Positions 1 through 9,081 of a stretch of 64,000 bases of DNA are shown piece after piece; position 1 is the stretch's first letter; every line of letters begins with the position of its first letter. The notes beneath the pieces were generated by a model, which made no database searches, was not told the DNA's origin, and was given only the letters and a program-made list of their open reading frames with translations. The stretch is from Bdellovibrio sp. GT3. GTDB lineage: Bacteria > Bdellovibrionota > Bdellovibrionia > Bdellovibrionales > Bdellovibrionaceae. The stretch spans positions 496,001-560,000 of the forward strand of contig NZ_JBBNAD010000004.1 of NCBI RefSeq assembly GCF_037996765.1. The letters run 5' to 3'. The position numbers and the translations under genes were made by a program.

Positions 1-180
1 GCCGTGAAAGCCGCTGATGGAGCGGGTCGCGCGGCTCAGTTGGCCACAGCGCAAATCCTGTTGCAGCTGGGAGGAATGACTGTCGAGGAAGCCAAGTCTC
101 TCTCTAAATTCACTATGCCAGTTATCAACAATTGGAAGGGCGAGCCTGTCGGCAAGTTGCGGATTGCTAAGGACCAATAG
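1..180 (+). CDS. C-terminal end of an asparaginase II-like protein (partial)
   Basis: An open frame enters from the left edge and ends at TAG 178-180, giving the last 59 residues. The segment KAADGAGRAAQLATAQILLQLG followed by a C-terminus reading PVINNWKGEPVGKLR resembles the end of the asparaginase II family (PF06089), whose members finish with a short strand of the type NWxGxxVGxIR. The catalytic part lies outside the window, so the call rests on the tail only. It ends 19 bp before lpxC, so the two could be co-transcribed, although a functional link is not evident. Confidence 0.5.
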   Translation, partial: AVKAADGAGRAAQLATAQILLQLGGMTVEEAKSLSKFTMPVINNWKGEPVGKLRIAKDQ

Positions 181-199
181 TCAGTGCTAAACTGAGTTC

Positions 200-1111
200 A
201 TGTTCTTACAAAAAACTATTCGTAAAAAGACGGTGATTAATGGCATTGGGATCCACTCAGGTGACCCGTGCACATTAACATTCAAGCCAGCTCCTTCTGA
301 TACCGGTGTTTACTTTATTCGTAGAGATCTTCCGGGCAGCCCGTCTTTGAAAGTCACAGCAAGAAATGTTCAGGCGACAAGTCACCAAACCACTATCGGT
401 GGTGAGGCGTTTTCCGTTGCGACGATTGAGCACTGTCTGTCGGCGTTGTCGGCTCTTCGTATTGACAATATTTTTATTGAGCTTGATGGACCGGAAATTC
501 CAATTTGCGATGGCAGTGCCGGTGAGTTCCTAAAAGCTCTTTTGGATGTCGGTATTGTCGAGCAGGATCAACCTCGCAAGTATTGTTATATCACTGAGCC
601 TATTTATTTTAGTGAAGGCGAAAAGCACGCTTACGTGGTTCCGTACCATGGACTGCGTGTGACCGTGACGATTGATTTTGCGCATCCTCTTATTGGCAAA
701 CAGACAATTGACCTGGACATCAATGAGCAATCATTTGGACGGGATATCGCAAGCGCACGCACCTTTGGATTTCTGAAAGACGTTGAGGCTCTTCAGGCTC
801 GCGGTTTGGCAAAAGGTGGAAGTTTGGATAATTGCGTGGTTTTGGACACTGACGCCGTCGTTAATCCCGAGGGGTTGCGCTGGGCTGATGAGTTTGTCCG
901 CCACAAGGCTTTGGATGCATTGGGTGATCTGGTGACCTTGGAGATGCCATTGATGGGGCATGTGGTGCTTTATAAAGCGGGCCACGATGTGATGAACAAA
1001 CTGGTTCGTAAAATCTGGGATTCGCCAAATTCATACCGCCATGTGGAGCTGGGAGCTGATATCAGCGACGAAGTTCAAAAGTTCTCTGGCTGGACGATGG
1101 ATGCAAGGTAG
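200..1111 (+). CDS. lpxC: UDP-3-O-acyl-N-acetylglucosamine deacetylase LpxC
   Basis: LpxC removes the acetyl group from UDP-3-O-acyl-GlcNAc, the committed step of lipid A synthesis, in the cytoplasm. The 303-residue length is the family's usual size. Zinc-site landmarks are visible: His78 in TIEHCLSALSAL, and HKALDALGDL with His235 and Asp239, matching E. coli His79, His238 and Asp242. The DGSAGEF and ARTFGF motifs are also present. The ATG at 200 gives the standard N-terminus (MFLQKTIRKKTVINGIGIHSG). A bidirectional terminator follows at once. The assignment is secure. Confidence 0.97.
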   Translation: MFLQKTIRKKTVINGIGIHSGDPCTLTFKPAPSDTGVYFIRRDLPGSPSLKVTARNVQATSHQTTIGGEAFSVATIEHCLSALSALRIDNIFIELDGPEIPICDGSAGEFLKALLDVGIVEQDQPRKYCYITEPIYFSEGEKHAYVVPYHGLRVTVTIDFAHPLIGKQTIDLDINEQSFGRDIASARTFGFLKDVEALQARGLAKGGSLDNCVVLDTDAVVNPEGLRWADEFVRHKALDALGDLVTLEMPLMGHVVLYKAGHDVMNKLVRKIWDSPNSYRHVELGADISDEVQKFSGWTMDAR

Positions 1112-1131
1112 ATTGATACAAAGATTGAAAT

Positions 1132-1163
1132 AAAAAAGGCGCTCTCAGAAGCGCCTTTTTTTT
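1132..1163. terminator. Bidirectional intrinsic terminator between lpxC and the L,D-transpeptidase-like gene
   Basis: The 7-bp stem GGCGCTC/TCAGAAGCGCC forms from 1138 to 1155. It is preceded by A6 (1132-1137) and followed by T8 (1156-1163), so it can stop transcription from both convergent genes. The T-run overlaps the stop codon region of the minus-strand gene. Confidence 0.85.
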
Positions 1164-1947
1164 ATTTTCTTTTAGCGGGTTCGATCACGCTGACTTCGTT
1201 TCCGCTCATTGCGGCTTCCATCAGATCTTTATGATAGTGGTAAATCAAACTGCCTTTTTCCAAAACCGGAATTAGCTTTGTCGCAATTGACAGAGACAAA
1301 GCCGGGCATCCCCAAGAAACTCCCAGACGACCGAATGGCTGGCCCGTTTTTGGGTTTTTGGAGTTGATGAAGTTTTCACCCACATACCAGGCGCCGTGCA
1401 AAACGATGTCACGATTGAAGGCTTGATCGTTTGAAGACTGCAAGCCATACATGCGCAGTGTTTTGCCGTAAGATCCGTAATAGAAATCCCCCGTCAGGTA
1501 GAAACCCAACGAAGTCTGTTTGGAGTCTTTGATGTTTGAAAACTTAGTAGCCCAGTTGCTGTTGCCAGTGCCTTTGCCGTGGGAAACATAGTAACGAACC
1601 ACATCGCCGGTACGCATGTTGATCAAAAAGAAACGACGGTTGGTGGAGGGCTGGGAGTAATCAATGATCACGATTACTTCCGGGTTTTCCAGCGTCACCA
1701 CTTGAGTTGACGGTGAGCGGTCGGATTCTTCACAAGGTTTGATGCTACCTACGGGCCACTTGCCACATTGGTAAGTGCTTTGTTGGAAAGAGCGTCCTGC
1801 ATGCTCGTCCATAAAGCGAACCGTTCTTTCCAAAGCTTCCTGCGGAACGCCTTGCTGCAAAATTTTACTATAGATGGCTTGAGAAGGAGCGGCCACAGCC
1901 GATGTTGCAATCAAAGACAATAGCACGGTGACAAATTGTACTTTCAC
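1162..1947 (-). CDS. Secreted murein L,D-transpeptidase-like protein (YkuD_2 family)
   Basis: Proteins of this type carry the L,D-transpeptidase fold that cross-links peptidoglycan or attaches proteins to it in the periplasm. The visible core is VLHGAWYVG with the conserved His, then GRLGVSWGCPALS with the nucleophile Cys at about residue 214. The frame is open further upstream, but I choose the GTG at 1947: GGGGGA sits just before it and the protein then starts with a clean signal peptide (VKVQFVTVLLSLIATSAVAA). This gives 261 residues. In a predatory bacterium such enzymes may modify the prey wall or its own; the sequence cannot say which. Confidence 0.85.
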   Translation of the reverse strand: MKVQFVTVLLSLIATSAVAAPSQAIYSKILQQGVPQEALERTVRFMDEHAGRSFQQSTYQCGKWPVGSIKPCEESDRSPSTQVVTLENPEVIVIIDYSQPSTNRRFFLINMRTGDVVRYYVSHGKGTGNSNWATKFSNIKDSKQTSLGFYLTGDFYYGSYGKTLRMYGLQSSNDQAFNRDIVLHGAWYVGENFINSKNPKTGQPFGRLGVSWGCPALSLSIATKLIPVLEKGSLIYHYHKDLMEAAMSGNEVSVIEPAKRK

Positions 1948-2106
1948 AGATCCCCCACAGAATTTAGTGATAGTTCTTATTATGGATACTAGTGACGGGA
2001 TATAGGAGTGATCCCCCAAAGAATCAATGTTTCAGTGCAACCATTGCAAATTTCTCTCAGTTTCCACGAGTTTAGATTGCAGCGGATTAACTAAAAGGCC
2101 ATTTGA

Positions 2107-2127
2107 GCGAGACCAAGCCGGTCTCGC
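2107..2127 (-). terminator. Perfect hairpin downstream of the 552-residue secreted protein gene
   Basis: GCGAGACC-AAGCC-GGTCTCGC is an 8-bp perfect stem lying 38 bp beyond the stop codon of the minus-strand gene. Read on the minus strand it is followed by TCAAATGGCCTTTTAG, so the T-tract is weak. It may be a terminator or an RNA-stabilising 3' hairpin. Confidence 0.45.
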
Positions 2128-2164
2128 GTTATCGGTAGGTTTACTTTTGTCAGTTCTTGCGGGA

Positions 2165-3823
2165 CTACATTTGGGATTTTAAGTAGCCCACGATATCAAT
2201 ACTAGGGGCTGATTCAGTACCCACGCCTGGCTTTGGTCCACGGCTGAGTTGATCCAAAGTGTAATCCATGCGCACGTCATAGCGGCGCTCTGTTTGATTG
2301 CGCAACCATTTTTGAGCATCAAACCAAGCCTTCTTGTTTTGATCGTCAGTGCACGAAGCAAGCTCTTTCGGCATGCGGGCGCCCCAACGCATTTCCGGGC
2401 AGTGGTACGGGTCAAAGCTCATATTGAACAATCTTTGGCGAGCCGCCTCAAGATTCATCAACAATGTGTCCCCATTGGAAGTCGTATAAGAGAACTTACA
2501 CAATGTCGCTTCCTGGGAGTAAACCGCAAAAAGATCTTTCGCCAGATTGCTGCCGTTATAGCGAATCGTTCTGTCGTGTGCGCGCCATTTCTGGATCGCT
2601 TTTTGGGATTGGGCCAAAATATCCATAAAGGATGTTTTCAGACGGGCATCACGGGAAGGAGTGGCAAAAGATTCCCACTCTCCTGTCGCGCCAAAGATAT
2701 TTACCGGCAGGCGCTCAGGGTGTTGTTTCAAAGGAATGCCTTCACGACGAGCCAATTCCACCGCGGCAACACGGTCTTTCAAGGAAGAGCAGATATCGAT
2801 AACTTCGAATTTCATGTCCAAAAGAGGATCAATAACGGGCTCACCATTAGTCAGCTTCAATTGAACGTATTCAAAATAGTTGATCTCCTGGTTTCTGAAA
2901 ACGAATTTGCCTTTTTTCCAGTCGCCAGACGGATCCGGTTGATTGCCGTAGAACTGCTCAGTGCCGAAGGCCGGAAGATTACGGTTGTCAGCAGCCTGAA
3001 TTTGGCCTCCAACGAATACGCCACCTTCCTGAGAAGCACCAACCAGTTGCAAAGGACGGAAGTTTTTAAAGCCCGCGCCCTGACCTGGGATGGAGCGCAT
3101 GAACTTGGATGTGTAAAGACCCATAGTCAAAGTATTGTCAGGATGCGCATCGATATACAGCACGCGACCGGCTTCAGTGACGCGATAGATGATGGCTACG
3201 TGACCATTTGGATCATAAATAACAGTACCTGGGCGGATGCCCGTGCGATCCAAACGAGCGGGATAGAAGTCAGCGTAAGTTGCACCTTGAGAATCACCGA
3301 TCATGCGGAATGCAGCTGTTGAAACACTGTTGATCAAATCAGAGTTCAAAAAATCCACGGCATCAGGGTAAGTCGTGATGCGAAGTTTGTTTTTCTTGGT
3401 CAAAAGATCGCGACGATATTTCACCGAGTTGCCATTTGTGGAGTAGCGAATGTCTTTGTTGAAATCCTCTGGGCCGGCAGGGTTTGCAGTGAATCCCGTC
3501 GCGTGAGAGAAAGGCAATCCCATTTTCCAGGCAAAGTAAGCGCGAAGATAATAAGGCAAGTCAGCGCAGTCTGCGAAATAGCGGATGCCGCCTGGATCTG
3601 TTCCATAGAACATATTTGCAGAGCTGTTCAAACATTCAGTGACTGTCGCACATTTGCGGTTTTCGACAGCGACACCCAGTTTGGTGACGAATTGACCGAA
3701 TTGATATTCATGTTGTTCAGTCCAAACTGGCTGAGTAATACGCCAATCACGGGCGCCCGCCAATGCGGTGGTGGTAGCTGTAGTACCAAAAATCAGAAGG
3801 AACATCGCAAATGTTGATTTCAT
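2165..3823 (-). CDS. Large secreted protein with papain-fold-like (NlpC/transglutaminase-type) signature
   Basis: The 552-residue protein is exported: it begins MKSTFAMFLLIFGTTATTTALA, a typical signal peptide. GGAG lies 8 nt before the ATG at 3823; the in-frame TTG four codons upstream is less likely. After residue 80 comes YFADCADLPYYLRAYFAWKMG with a candidate nucleophile Cys86 at the start of a helix, later NGHVAIIYRV with a candidate His, and YIDAHPD. This Cys-helix, His-strand, Asp order is that of papain-like NlpC/P60 or transglutaminase folds. The C-terminal half has no recognised domain but several Cys residues. Substrate unknown; a wall peptidase or amidase role is an inference. Confidence 0.6.
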   Translation of the reverse strand: MKSTFAMFLLIFGTTATTTALAGARDWRITQPVWTEQHEYQFGQFVTKLGVAVENRKCATVTECLNSSANMFYGTDPGGIRYFADCADLPYYLRAYFAWKMGLPFSHATGFTANPAGPEDFNKDIRYSTNGNSVKYRRDLLTKKNKLRITTYPDAVDFLNSDLINSVSTAAFRMIGDSQGATYADFYPARLDRTGIRPGTVIYDPNGHVAIIYRVTEAGRVLYIDAHPDNTLTMGLYTSKFMRSIPGQGAGFKNFRPLQLVGASQEGGVFVGGQIQAADNRNLPAFGTEQFYGNQPDPSGDWKKGKFVFRNQEINYFEYVQLKLTNGEPVIDPLLDMKFEVIDICSSLKDRVAAVELARREGIPLKQHPERLPVNIFGATGEWESFATPSRDARLKTSFMDILAQSQKAIQKWRAHDRTIRYNGSNLAKDLFAVYSQEATLCKFSYTTSNGDTLLMNLEAARQRLFNMSFDPYHCPEMRWGARMPKELASCTDDQNKKAWFDAQKWLRNQTERRYDVRMDYTLDQLSRGPKPGVGTESAPSIDIVGYLKSQM

Positions 3824-3961
3824 CAGTAACTCCAATGACTTTAAAAATATCTCCGGATTTATAACAAGAACCCGGGTATTTTGCTTAGGAAAGTCGATTG
3901 GCTGTGTATATTTGCAGAACTTTCAGGGGTGTCAAAGAAGCTGACAGATTTTCCGTTAACA

Positions 3962-4609
3962 TTACGTTTTTGCAGGAAGAATTTTCTGCGCAAACTTCCA
4001 AAACTTGTTATCGGCTCCTAATTTCTTAAGCAGATAATCACGGGCTTCATCTTGGGAGATCGTAAGAGATTGATTCCACAGGGGTTCAAACAGGGTTTTG
4101 GTTGCACCCACAGCGGTAGATGGAAAGCTCGAGTCCTCGATTTCGCCATAGGCCACAATCAGAAGTTTTTGCCACAATGCTTTCATAGCTCGATTGTAAG
4201 TGGACTCCATATAACGCCCTTGAAGATCGGCAATTTCCTTAAGCTGTTTTGTTGAAAGAGGGGAGTCCATTTCCAGAGCCTCCAGAATTGTACGACTCTC
4301 GTGGGAAAGCGGGGCCTCGCTGCGCTGAAATGCCATCATATTGGCGAACGCCTCCTTCGAGAAAAAGGTCGCACGATTCTGGTACCATTTCGCATAAACA
4401 ACCTTGTTGGACCGGGAGAGCTCTTCCTTTAGCAGCCACAGATCCGACACCTTGTGATCTGCGTCGGCATCCCATTCCCAAACCATTTTCGAACGAGGCC
4501 ACAGATGGGCCCACAGGGAGTCCGGTTCCGAGCTGTTTTTGATCGGATATACGAGTAAAATTCCCTCTTGTTCGATCGCCTTCAAGGCCTTTTGCTTAAT
4601 CATATTCAC
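3962..4609 (-). CDS. AlkZ-related protein, function unproven
   Basis: The 215-residue soluble protein has the opening pattern KALKAIEQEGILLVYP...PDSLWAHLWPRSKMVWEWD, followed by DLWLLKEELSRSNKVVYAKWYQNRATFFS. I associate these with proteins labelled AlkZ-related, distant relatives of the YcaQ/AlkZ winged-helix DNA glycosylases. I see no catalytic residues that would confirm glycosylase activity. The frame starts at a GTG (4609) with an ATG two codons in (4603); neither has a clear ribosome binding site. It is divergent from the siderophore operon and shows no functional link to it. Confidence 0.45.
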   Translation of the reverse strand: MNMIKQKALKAIEQEGILLVYPIKNSSEPDSLWAHLWPRSKMVWEWDADADHKVSDLWLLKEELSRSNKVVYAKWYQNRATFFSKEAFANMMAFQRSEAPLSHESRTILEALEMDSPLSTKQLKEIADLQGRYMESTYNRAMKALWQKLLIVAYGEIEDSSFPSTAVGATKTLFEPLWNQSLTISQDEARDYLLKKLGADNKFWKFAQKILPAKT

Positions 4610-4741
4610 ATTAGAGCAAGTTCACAAAAGTTTGGCAATTTCCGACTCACTGTCAGGTCTTTTGACACTCGGAAAAAATCTTCCCAATAGGCTTTCAACA
4701 ACGAACTTCGCAGGCCAAATTTTTGAGATAATTCCCTCTGT

Positions 4742-6091
4742 ATGGTACCTATTTTAGCCAACTATATGGCATTAAAAAACACAGCATTCAGATTCTTTTA
4801 TAAGCTTCACATGTACGTCGGTCTTTTCGTGGCGGTGCATTTTATTTTCCTCAGCATCAGTGGATCCATTCTGCTTTTCAAAGAAGAAGTCGAAGGTGAG
4901 ATTCACACGGCCGCTGCGACGTCAGCCAGCGGTGCCCCTTTCTCATACTCCGGTTTGATGAATGAGGTTCTGAAAGAGTTCCCAGGGGAGCGACCTCTGG
5001 CGGTTTTCAAAGACGATGAAAACGAGAACATCATCAACGTGCGTCTGGGAATGAATGATTCCAAAATGTTCCGTGGTGCGCGCAAGCTGACGTACGATGC
5101 GAATACTGGCGCTGAGATCAACGTTGAAGCCAGCAAAAGCTCCTTCATGGATTGGATGCTAAGACTGCATCGTGAATTCTTCCTGGGATCCTACGGAAAA
5201 ATCTATGTGGGCCTGATTGGTCTTCTTTATTTTTTCGTGATGCTGTCCGGTTTTTTCATCTACGGAAATTTCGCAAAAAAAGTTGCATTCGGAGAAGTGC
5301 GCATCAAATCCCCACGTCATTGGTTTTCGGATTTGCATCGCTATATCGGGATGGGTGTTTTTGCCTGGGGTTTGATTATCGGTGCAACTGGATTCCTGCT
5401 GGGTATCAGTTCATCGTTGATCAAGTTCTATCAATATCAAGAATTGAAACAAATCACTTTGCAGTACAAAGACGTTCACGGTGACAACGATCATGTTCAT
5501 AACATGTCTGTGTTGGACAACGTCATTAAAACGGCAGAGACGTCTCTCCCGAACTCCAAAGTGGACTATATCGCTGTGCCAGACACGCAGTTTGCGCCAC
5601 CCAATCACTTTTTGGTGGTGATGGTTGGAAACACTCCAAAAACAGAGCGTATGACCCAATTGGTGGTGGTGGATGCCGCGACGGGCCTGCAAGGTGAAGT
5701 GCGTGAGCTTCCTTGGTATATGGAAATCACGCTGGCATCGGAGCCCCTGCATTTCGGCAATTACGGCGGACTTTTCCTGAAAATCGTATGGTTGGGATTC
5801 TCGATCTTCTCTCTGTTGCTGCCTGTGTTTGGTCTGGTTATCTGGTACAAACGCAAGAAAGCAAAACCTGCGGGAGCGGGTGTGACCATGGAAACGCGCA
5901 AGCTTTCAGAACATGCACTGTTTAAAAGTCGCTTTGCGATCCCGGTAATCCTGTTTGCCGTGACTTCTTTTATGATTATTGGCGCCTACATTTTTGGTGG
6001 CATGTTTGCCACCGTCTCTGGTGTGGTGCTTTTGATTCCTCTATATATTTGTGCCCAGATTCTTATTAAAGGTCGCAGGGGGCGTGATTGA
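4742..6091 (+). CDS. PepSY-associated TM-helix membrane protein, first gene of siderophore operon
   Basis: The 449-residue inner-membrane protein belongs to the PepSY-associated family (PiuB type) often found beside siderophore receptors, where it is thought to help ferric reduction or iron release. An N-terminal TM segment (VGLFVAVHFIFLSISGSILLF), a soluble PepSY-like stretch, paired TM segments around residues 155-225, another near 350-375 and two at the C-terminus are visible. The LHREFFLG and DLHRYIGMG histidines are candidate heme ligands. The ATG at 4742 or 4766 may be used; neither has a strong SD. It overlaps the MFS gene by 4 nt, so translation is probably coupled. Confidence 0.85.
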   Translation: MVPILANYMALKNTAFRFFYKLHMYVGLFVAVHFIFLSISGSILLFKEEVEGEIHTAAATSASGAPFSYSGLMNEVLKEFPGERPLAVFKDDENENIINVRLGMNDSKMFRGARKLTYDANTGAEINVEASKSSFMDWMLRLHREFFLGSYGKIYVGLIGLLYFFVMLSGFFIYGNFAKKVAFGEVRIKSPRHWFSDLHRYIGMGVFAWGLIIGATGFLLGISSSLIKFYQYQELKQITLQYKDVHGDNDHVHNMSVLDNVIKTAETSLPNSKVDYIAVPDTQFAPPNHFLVVMVGNTPKTERMTQLVVVDAATGLQGEVRELPWYMEITLASEPLHFGNYGGLFLKIVWLGFSIFSLLLPVFGLVIWYKRKKAKPAGAGVTMETRKLSEHALFKSRFAIPVILFAVTSFMIIGAYIFGGMFATVSGVVLLIPLYICAQILIKGRRGRD

Positions 6092-7296
6092 ATCTGGCTC
6101 TCCTTGCAAACCTTAACACCATCACTTTCAGTGCGTTGCAGATATTGCTGTTCACGCTTCTGCCTTATTTGGCAGAGGCGATGCATGTCAGTCTGTCGCT
6201 GGTTGTTGCGGTGTTCAGTGCAGGGTCGTTTTTGTTTTTATGGTCCTCTCCTTATTGGGCGGCAAAAAGCGACATTGCCGGCCGTCAGCCTATTTTGCTT
6301 GCGGGTATTCTGGGGTTGGGAGTTTCCACATTGATGTTGTGGTCCCTGACTCAATGGGGTGAAAAATGGGGAGCCACGGCGGTTGTGGTGATTTTAGTTC
6401 TAAGCCGCGTGATCTATGGACTGCTGGCTTCGGCGGTGGTCCCAGTTGCGCAGGCGTTGCAGGTGGATTTATCAGAATCCAGCTCCGGCTCTGCCATGAA
6501 GGCGATGATTTCCAATTCCATGAGCCTGAACATTGGCCGCTCCCTGGGGCCTATTTATGTTTTGCTTAGTGGCGGTCAGAATATGGACCGCGTCCTGGTG
6601 GGATTCATATTCTGGATTCTGCTTTTGGCGGGTATCAATGTTTGGGCGCTGGGAATCAAAGCGCCGCAAATGAAAACGGCGCCAGCCAAAGAGCAGGGAT
6701 TCCAGGCATGGGGAATGGCCTTCAATCGAATGCGCTGGGTGTTTTTGTTGGCAGTGCTGTTCACAAGCTTTATCGGCATTCTGAATTCCTCTTTGGCAGT
6801 GATTCTAAAGAACAGCTTCTCTTTAAGCAGTCAGGATTCAGGTCTGTTGATGGCGAAACTTCTATTGGTTAGCGCAGTGATTGCGGTTGCGACTCAATTC
6901 ATGGGTCGAATGTTTTTTAAGAATCCCTGGCAGGGAGCCCTGGTATTGGGCGTTCTGACTTTATTGGTGGGATCCGTGCTGTTGCTGGTGATGAATATGC
7001 AGTCGCATTTGTGGGCGGCCATTTTCTTTTTGTCGGTGGGAATTGCCCTGGTGCCGCCATGCTATCTGACTTTGATGACGACTGTGGATTCAGCTCATCT
7101 GGGTTTGGGGCGCAAAGCGGGCCTGGTCAGCGCCGCCAACACCATCGGTTATGCCGTTGGCGGCTCCCTGGCCGCAATCACTTTGAAGGCTCAGGCATTT
7201 TCGCTCGAGTCGCTCATGGTGTTTTTGGTTTTATTAATGATGTTGAGCATTGCGATCTTATATCGTCAGCGTTTTTCAGCTGCGGTGGAGACATAA
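6088..7296 (+). CDS. MFS transporter, probable siderophore exporter (ShiF-like position)
   Basis: The 402-residue protein is almost wholly hydrophobic with about 12 TM segments. It has MFS landmarks such as SPYWAAKSDIAGRQP in the loop between helices 2 and 3. It starts at TTG 6088, overlapping the PepSY stop codon (ATTGA). It lies directly before the iucA-like gene, the position held by shiF in enterobacterial aerobactin loci, so export of the finished siderophore is the natural inference. The family alone does not reveal the substrate. Confidence 0.85.
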   Translation: MNLALLANLNTITFSALQILLFTLLPYLAEAMHVSLSLVVAVFSAGSFLFLWSSPYWAAKSDIAGRQPILLAGILGLGVSTLMLWSLTQWGEKWGATAVVVILVLSRVIYGLLASAVVPVAQALQVDLSESSSGSAMKAMISNSMSLNIGRSLGPIYVLLSGGQNMDRVLVGFIFWILLLAGINVWALGIKAPQMKTAPAKEQGFQAWGMAFNRMRWVFLLAVLFTSFIGILNSSLAVILKNSFSLSSQDSGLLMAKLLLVSAVIAVATQFMGRMFFKNPWQGALVLGVLTLLVGSVLLLVMNMQSHLWAAIFFLSVGIALVPPCYLTLMTTVDSAHLGLGRKAGLVSAANTIGYAVGGSLAAITLKAQAFSLESLMVFLVLLMMLSIAILYRQRFSAAVET

Positions 7297-7297
7297 T

Positions 7298-9073
7298 ATG
7301 AACTTGCGTGAACTTTCACTTCGACATTCGGCTTCGTGTTTTTTCAATTCCCTTTTCAGAGAATGGTTTGATTATGCAATTCAATCCTCGCCGAATCAGA
7401 TTGCGATTGAGACGGGCTGCAAAGAGTCTCTGACCGTAAAATTGACCAACGGAGACGAACTGTATTTGCCACTGACCCGCAACTCCCTGATGGGCCGCCA
7501 TCAATACTCTTCCACCTTCTATGTGCATAGTGCCGGTATTCTGAAGGCCACTGATTTTTTGACGGTGGCGGAAGTTTTGGTCAAGCATCTGACAGCGGTT
7601 TTTCCAAACAGCACCGGCAACGATGCGGTTTTTATGGATCGCTTGAATAACAGTGTGGAAAATATCGAGCTGGCATTGGGTCATCGCAAGGCAGACTTGC
7701 AGTCCATTTACGAGCGTCCTATGAATTTTCAGCAAGCGGAACAGGGTTTGATGATCGGCCATAACTTTCACCCTTATCCAAAAATGCGTGAAGGTTTTGA
7801 CGAGGCCGACTATCGCCAGTACTCACCGGAAATGGCCGGGCAGTTCACTTTGCATTGGTTCCTGGCCAAGCCTGAAACGGTCGTTAACGAAAAAGCCCAA
7901 AAGTTCCAGATTGAACAATGGACTTTGGATGCCTTTTTGAAAGACTATTCCAGTTCTGAAGTGGCGATGGCAAAATTGAAAGCCGGCTATATCCCATTCC
8001 CGGTGCATCCCTGGCAAAAGCAGCACTTACTGAAAAATCCGGTTGTTCAGAATTATCTGAAAGAGGGATCGCTATTGGATCTGGGAGCGGCTGAAAAGCC
8101 CTGGTTCCCGACGACATCATTGCGATCCATTTATGCGTCTCACTCGCCATTTATGATGAAGTTTTCTTTGACCTTGCGACTTACCAATTCCATTCGTCAT
8201 TTGACAGCGGTGGAGGTCGTGCGTGGGTTACAGGTTTATGACGTTTTCATGACCTCCAAAGCCCAGGAGTTTTCGCGCAAACAGCCTCAGTTCCAAGTGG
8301 TTTTTGAACCGGCATTCATGGCACTCAAGGATCCGTCAGGTGAAATTTTGACGGAATCCATCGTCGTCTGCCGCGAAAATCCATTCACGGAAAGCAATCG
8401 CGAAGAAGCCGTGGTGCTTTCAACATTGGCGCAGGACAACCCGCTGGGTGGCGAAAACCTGATCCAAAAGTCCATTCGCAAGGAATCTGAAAAGACGGGT
8501 CGTCCGTTAAGTGAAATTTCAGAACAATGGTTTGCGCGTTACCTGGAAGTGGCCGTGAAACCTTTGGTATTAGCTCAGGCCAATTATGGAATCTTATTGG
8601 GTGCTCATCAGCAAAATCTGATTTTAAGCCTGAAGGCTAACTTTCCTGAAAAAGCTTACTTTCGCGATTGTCAGGGCACGGGGTACAGCCATTTTGGTTT
8701 CTCTTTGTATGGCAAAGATGTGGCCAGTCTGAAAATGGAGAACGGAAATATCCTGGATGATAAAGGGAATATTCTGTTTGCCTACTATTTGATGATCAAC
8801 TCCACGTTCAATGTGATAGCAGCCATTGCTGCCGATCATTGGGTGCGTGAAGAAGACCTGGTGCGCGACTTGCGCCAGTTCCTGATGTCCATTCGTGACA
8901 CGAATCCACAGGATCATTCCTGCTTGAACTACCTTTTGGATCAGGCGGAGATTTGGCACAAAGGAAACTTCACCTGCAGTTTGCAGAATATGAATGAAAA
9001 TACCGCGACAAACCCATTGTCGATTTACAACCTGATTAAAAACCCGATCGCAGCTGTTGCGGTCAAGGCTTAG
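7298..9073 (+). CDS. IucA-like NIS siderophore synthetase
   Basis: The 591-residue protein is an IucA/IucC-family (NRPS-independent siderophore, NIS) synthetase, which adenylates a citrate carboxylate and joins it to an amine. Visible motifs are GHNFHPYPKMREGF near residue 150 (the GHPxHPxxKxRxGF ATP-site motif), PFPVHPWQ, PTTSLRSIY, KFSLTLRLTNSIRHL, and GILLGAHQQNLIL. The AHQQN form is typical of type A enzymes such as IucA. The ATG at 7298 has GGTGGAG 9 nt upstream and sits one base after the MFS stop. In aerobactin synthesis IucA makes the first citryl-hydroxamate bond; the same role is inferred here from gene order. Confidence 0.92.
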   Translation: MNLRELSLRHSASCFFNSLFREWFDYAIQSSPNQIAIETGCKESLTVKLTNGDELYLPLTRNSLMGRHQYSSTFYVHSAGILKATDFLTVAEVLVKHLTAVFPNSTGNDAVFMDRLNNSVENIELALGHRKADLQSIYERPMNFQQAEQGLMIGHNFHPYPKMREGFDEADYRQYSPEMAGQFTLHWFLAKPETVVNEKAQKFQIEQWTLDAFLKDYSSSEVAMAKLKAGYIPFPVHPWQKQHLLKNPVVQNYLKEGSLLDLGAAEKPWFPTTSLRSIYASHSPFMMKFSLTLRLTNSIRHLTAVEVVRGLQVYDVFMTSKAQEFSRKQPQFQVVFEPAFMALKDPSGEILTESIVVCRENPFTESNREEAVVLSTLAQDNPLGGENLIQKSIRKESEKTGRPLSEISEQWFARYLEVAVKPLVLAQANYGILLGAHQQNLILSLKANFPEKAYFRDCQGTGYSHFGFSLYGKDVASLKMENGNILDDKGNILFAYYLMINSTFNVIAAIAADHWVREEDLVRDLRQFLMSIRDTNPQDHSCLNYLLDQAEIWHKGNFTCSLQNMNENTATNPLSIYNLIKNPIAAVAVKA

Positions 9074-9081
9074 GACGTATT

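Noticed and set aside
2249-3322. A 357-codon open frame antisense to the secreted papain-like gene
   Set aside because: The minus-strand protein has a signal peptide, an SD and a coherent domain pattern. The antisense frame has no SD, no recognisable motif and an Arg/Ile-rich composition typical of shadow frames.
4662-4690. TTGACA at 4662 as promoter of the siderophore operon
   Set aside because: The -35 is good, but at 17 bp the -10 position reads CAATAG and no better hexamer lies at 16-18 bp, so I do not list it as a promoter.
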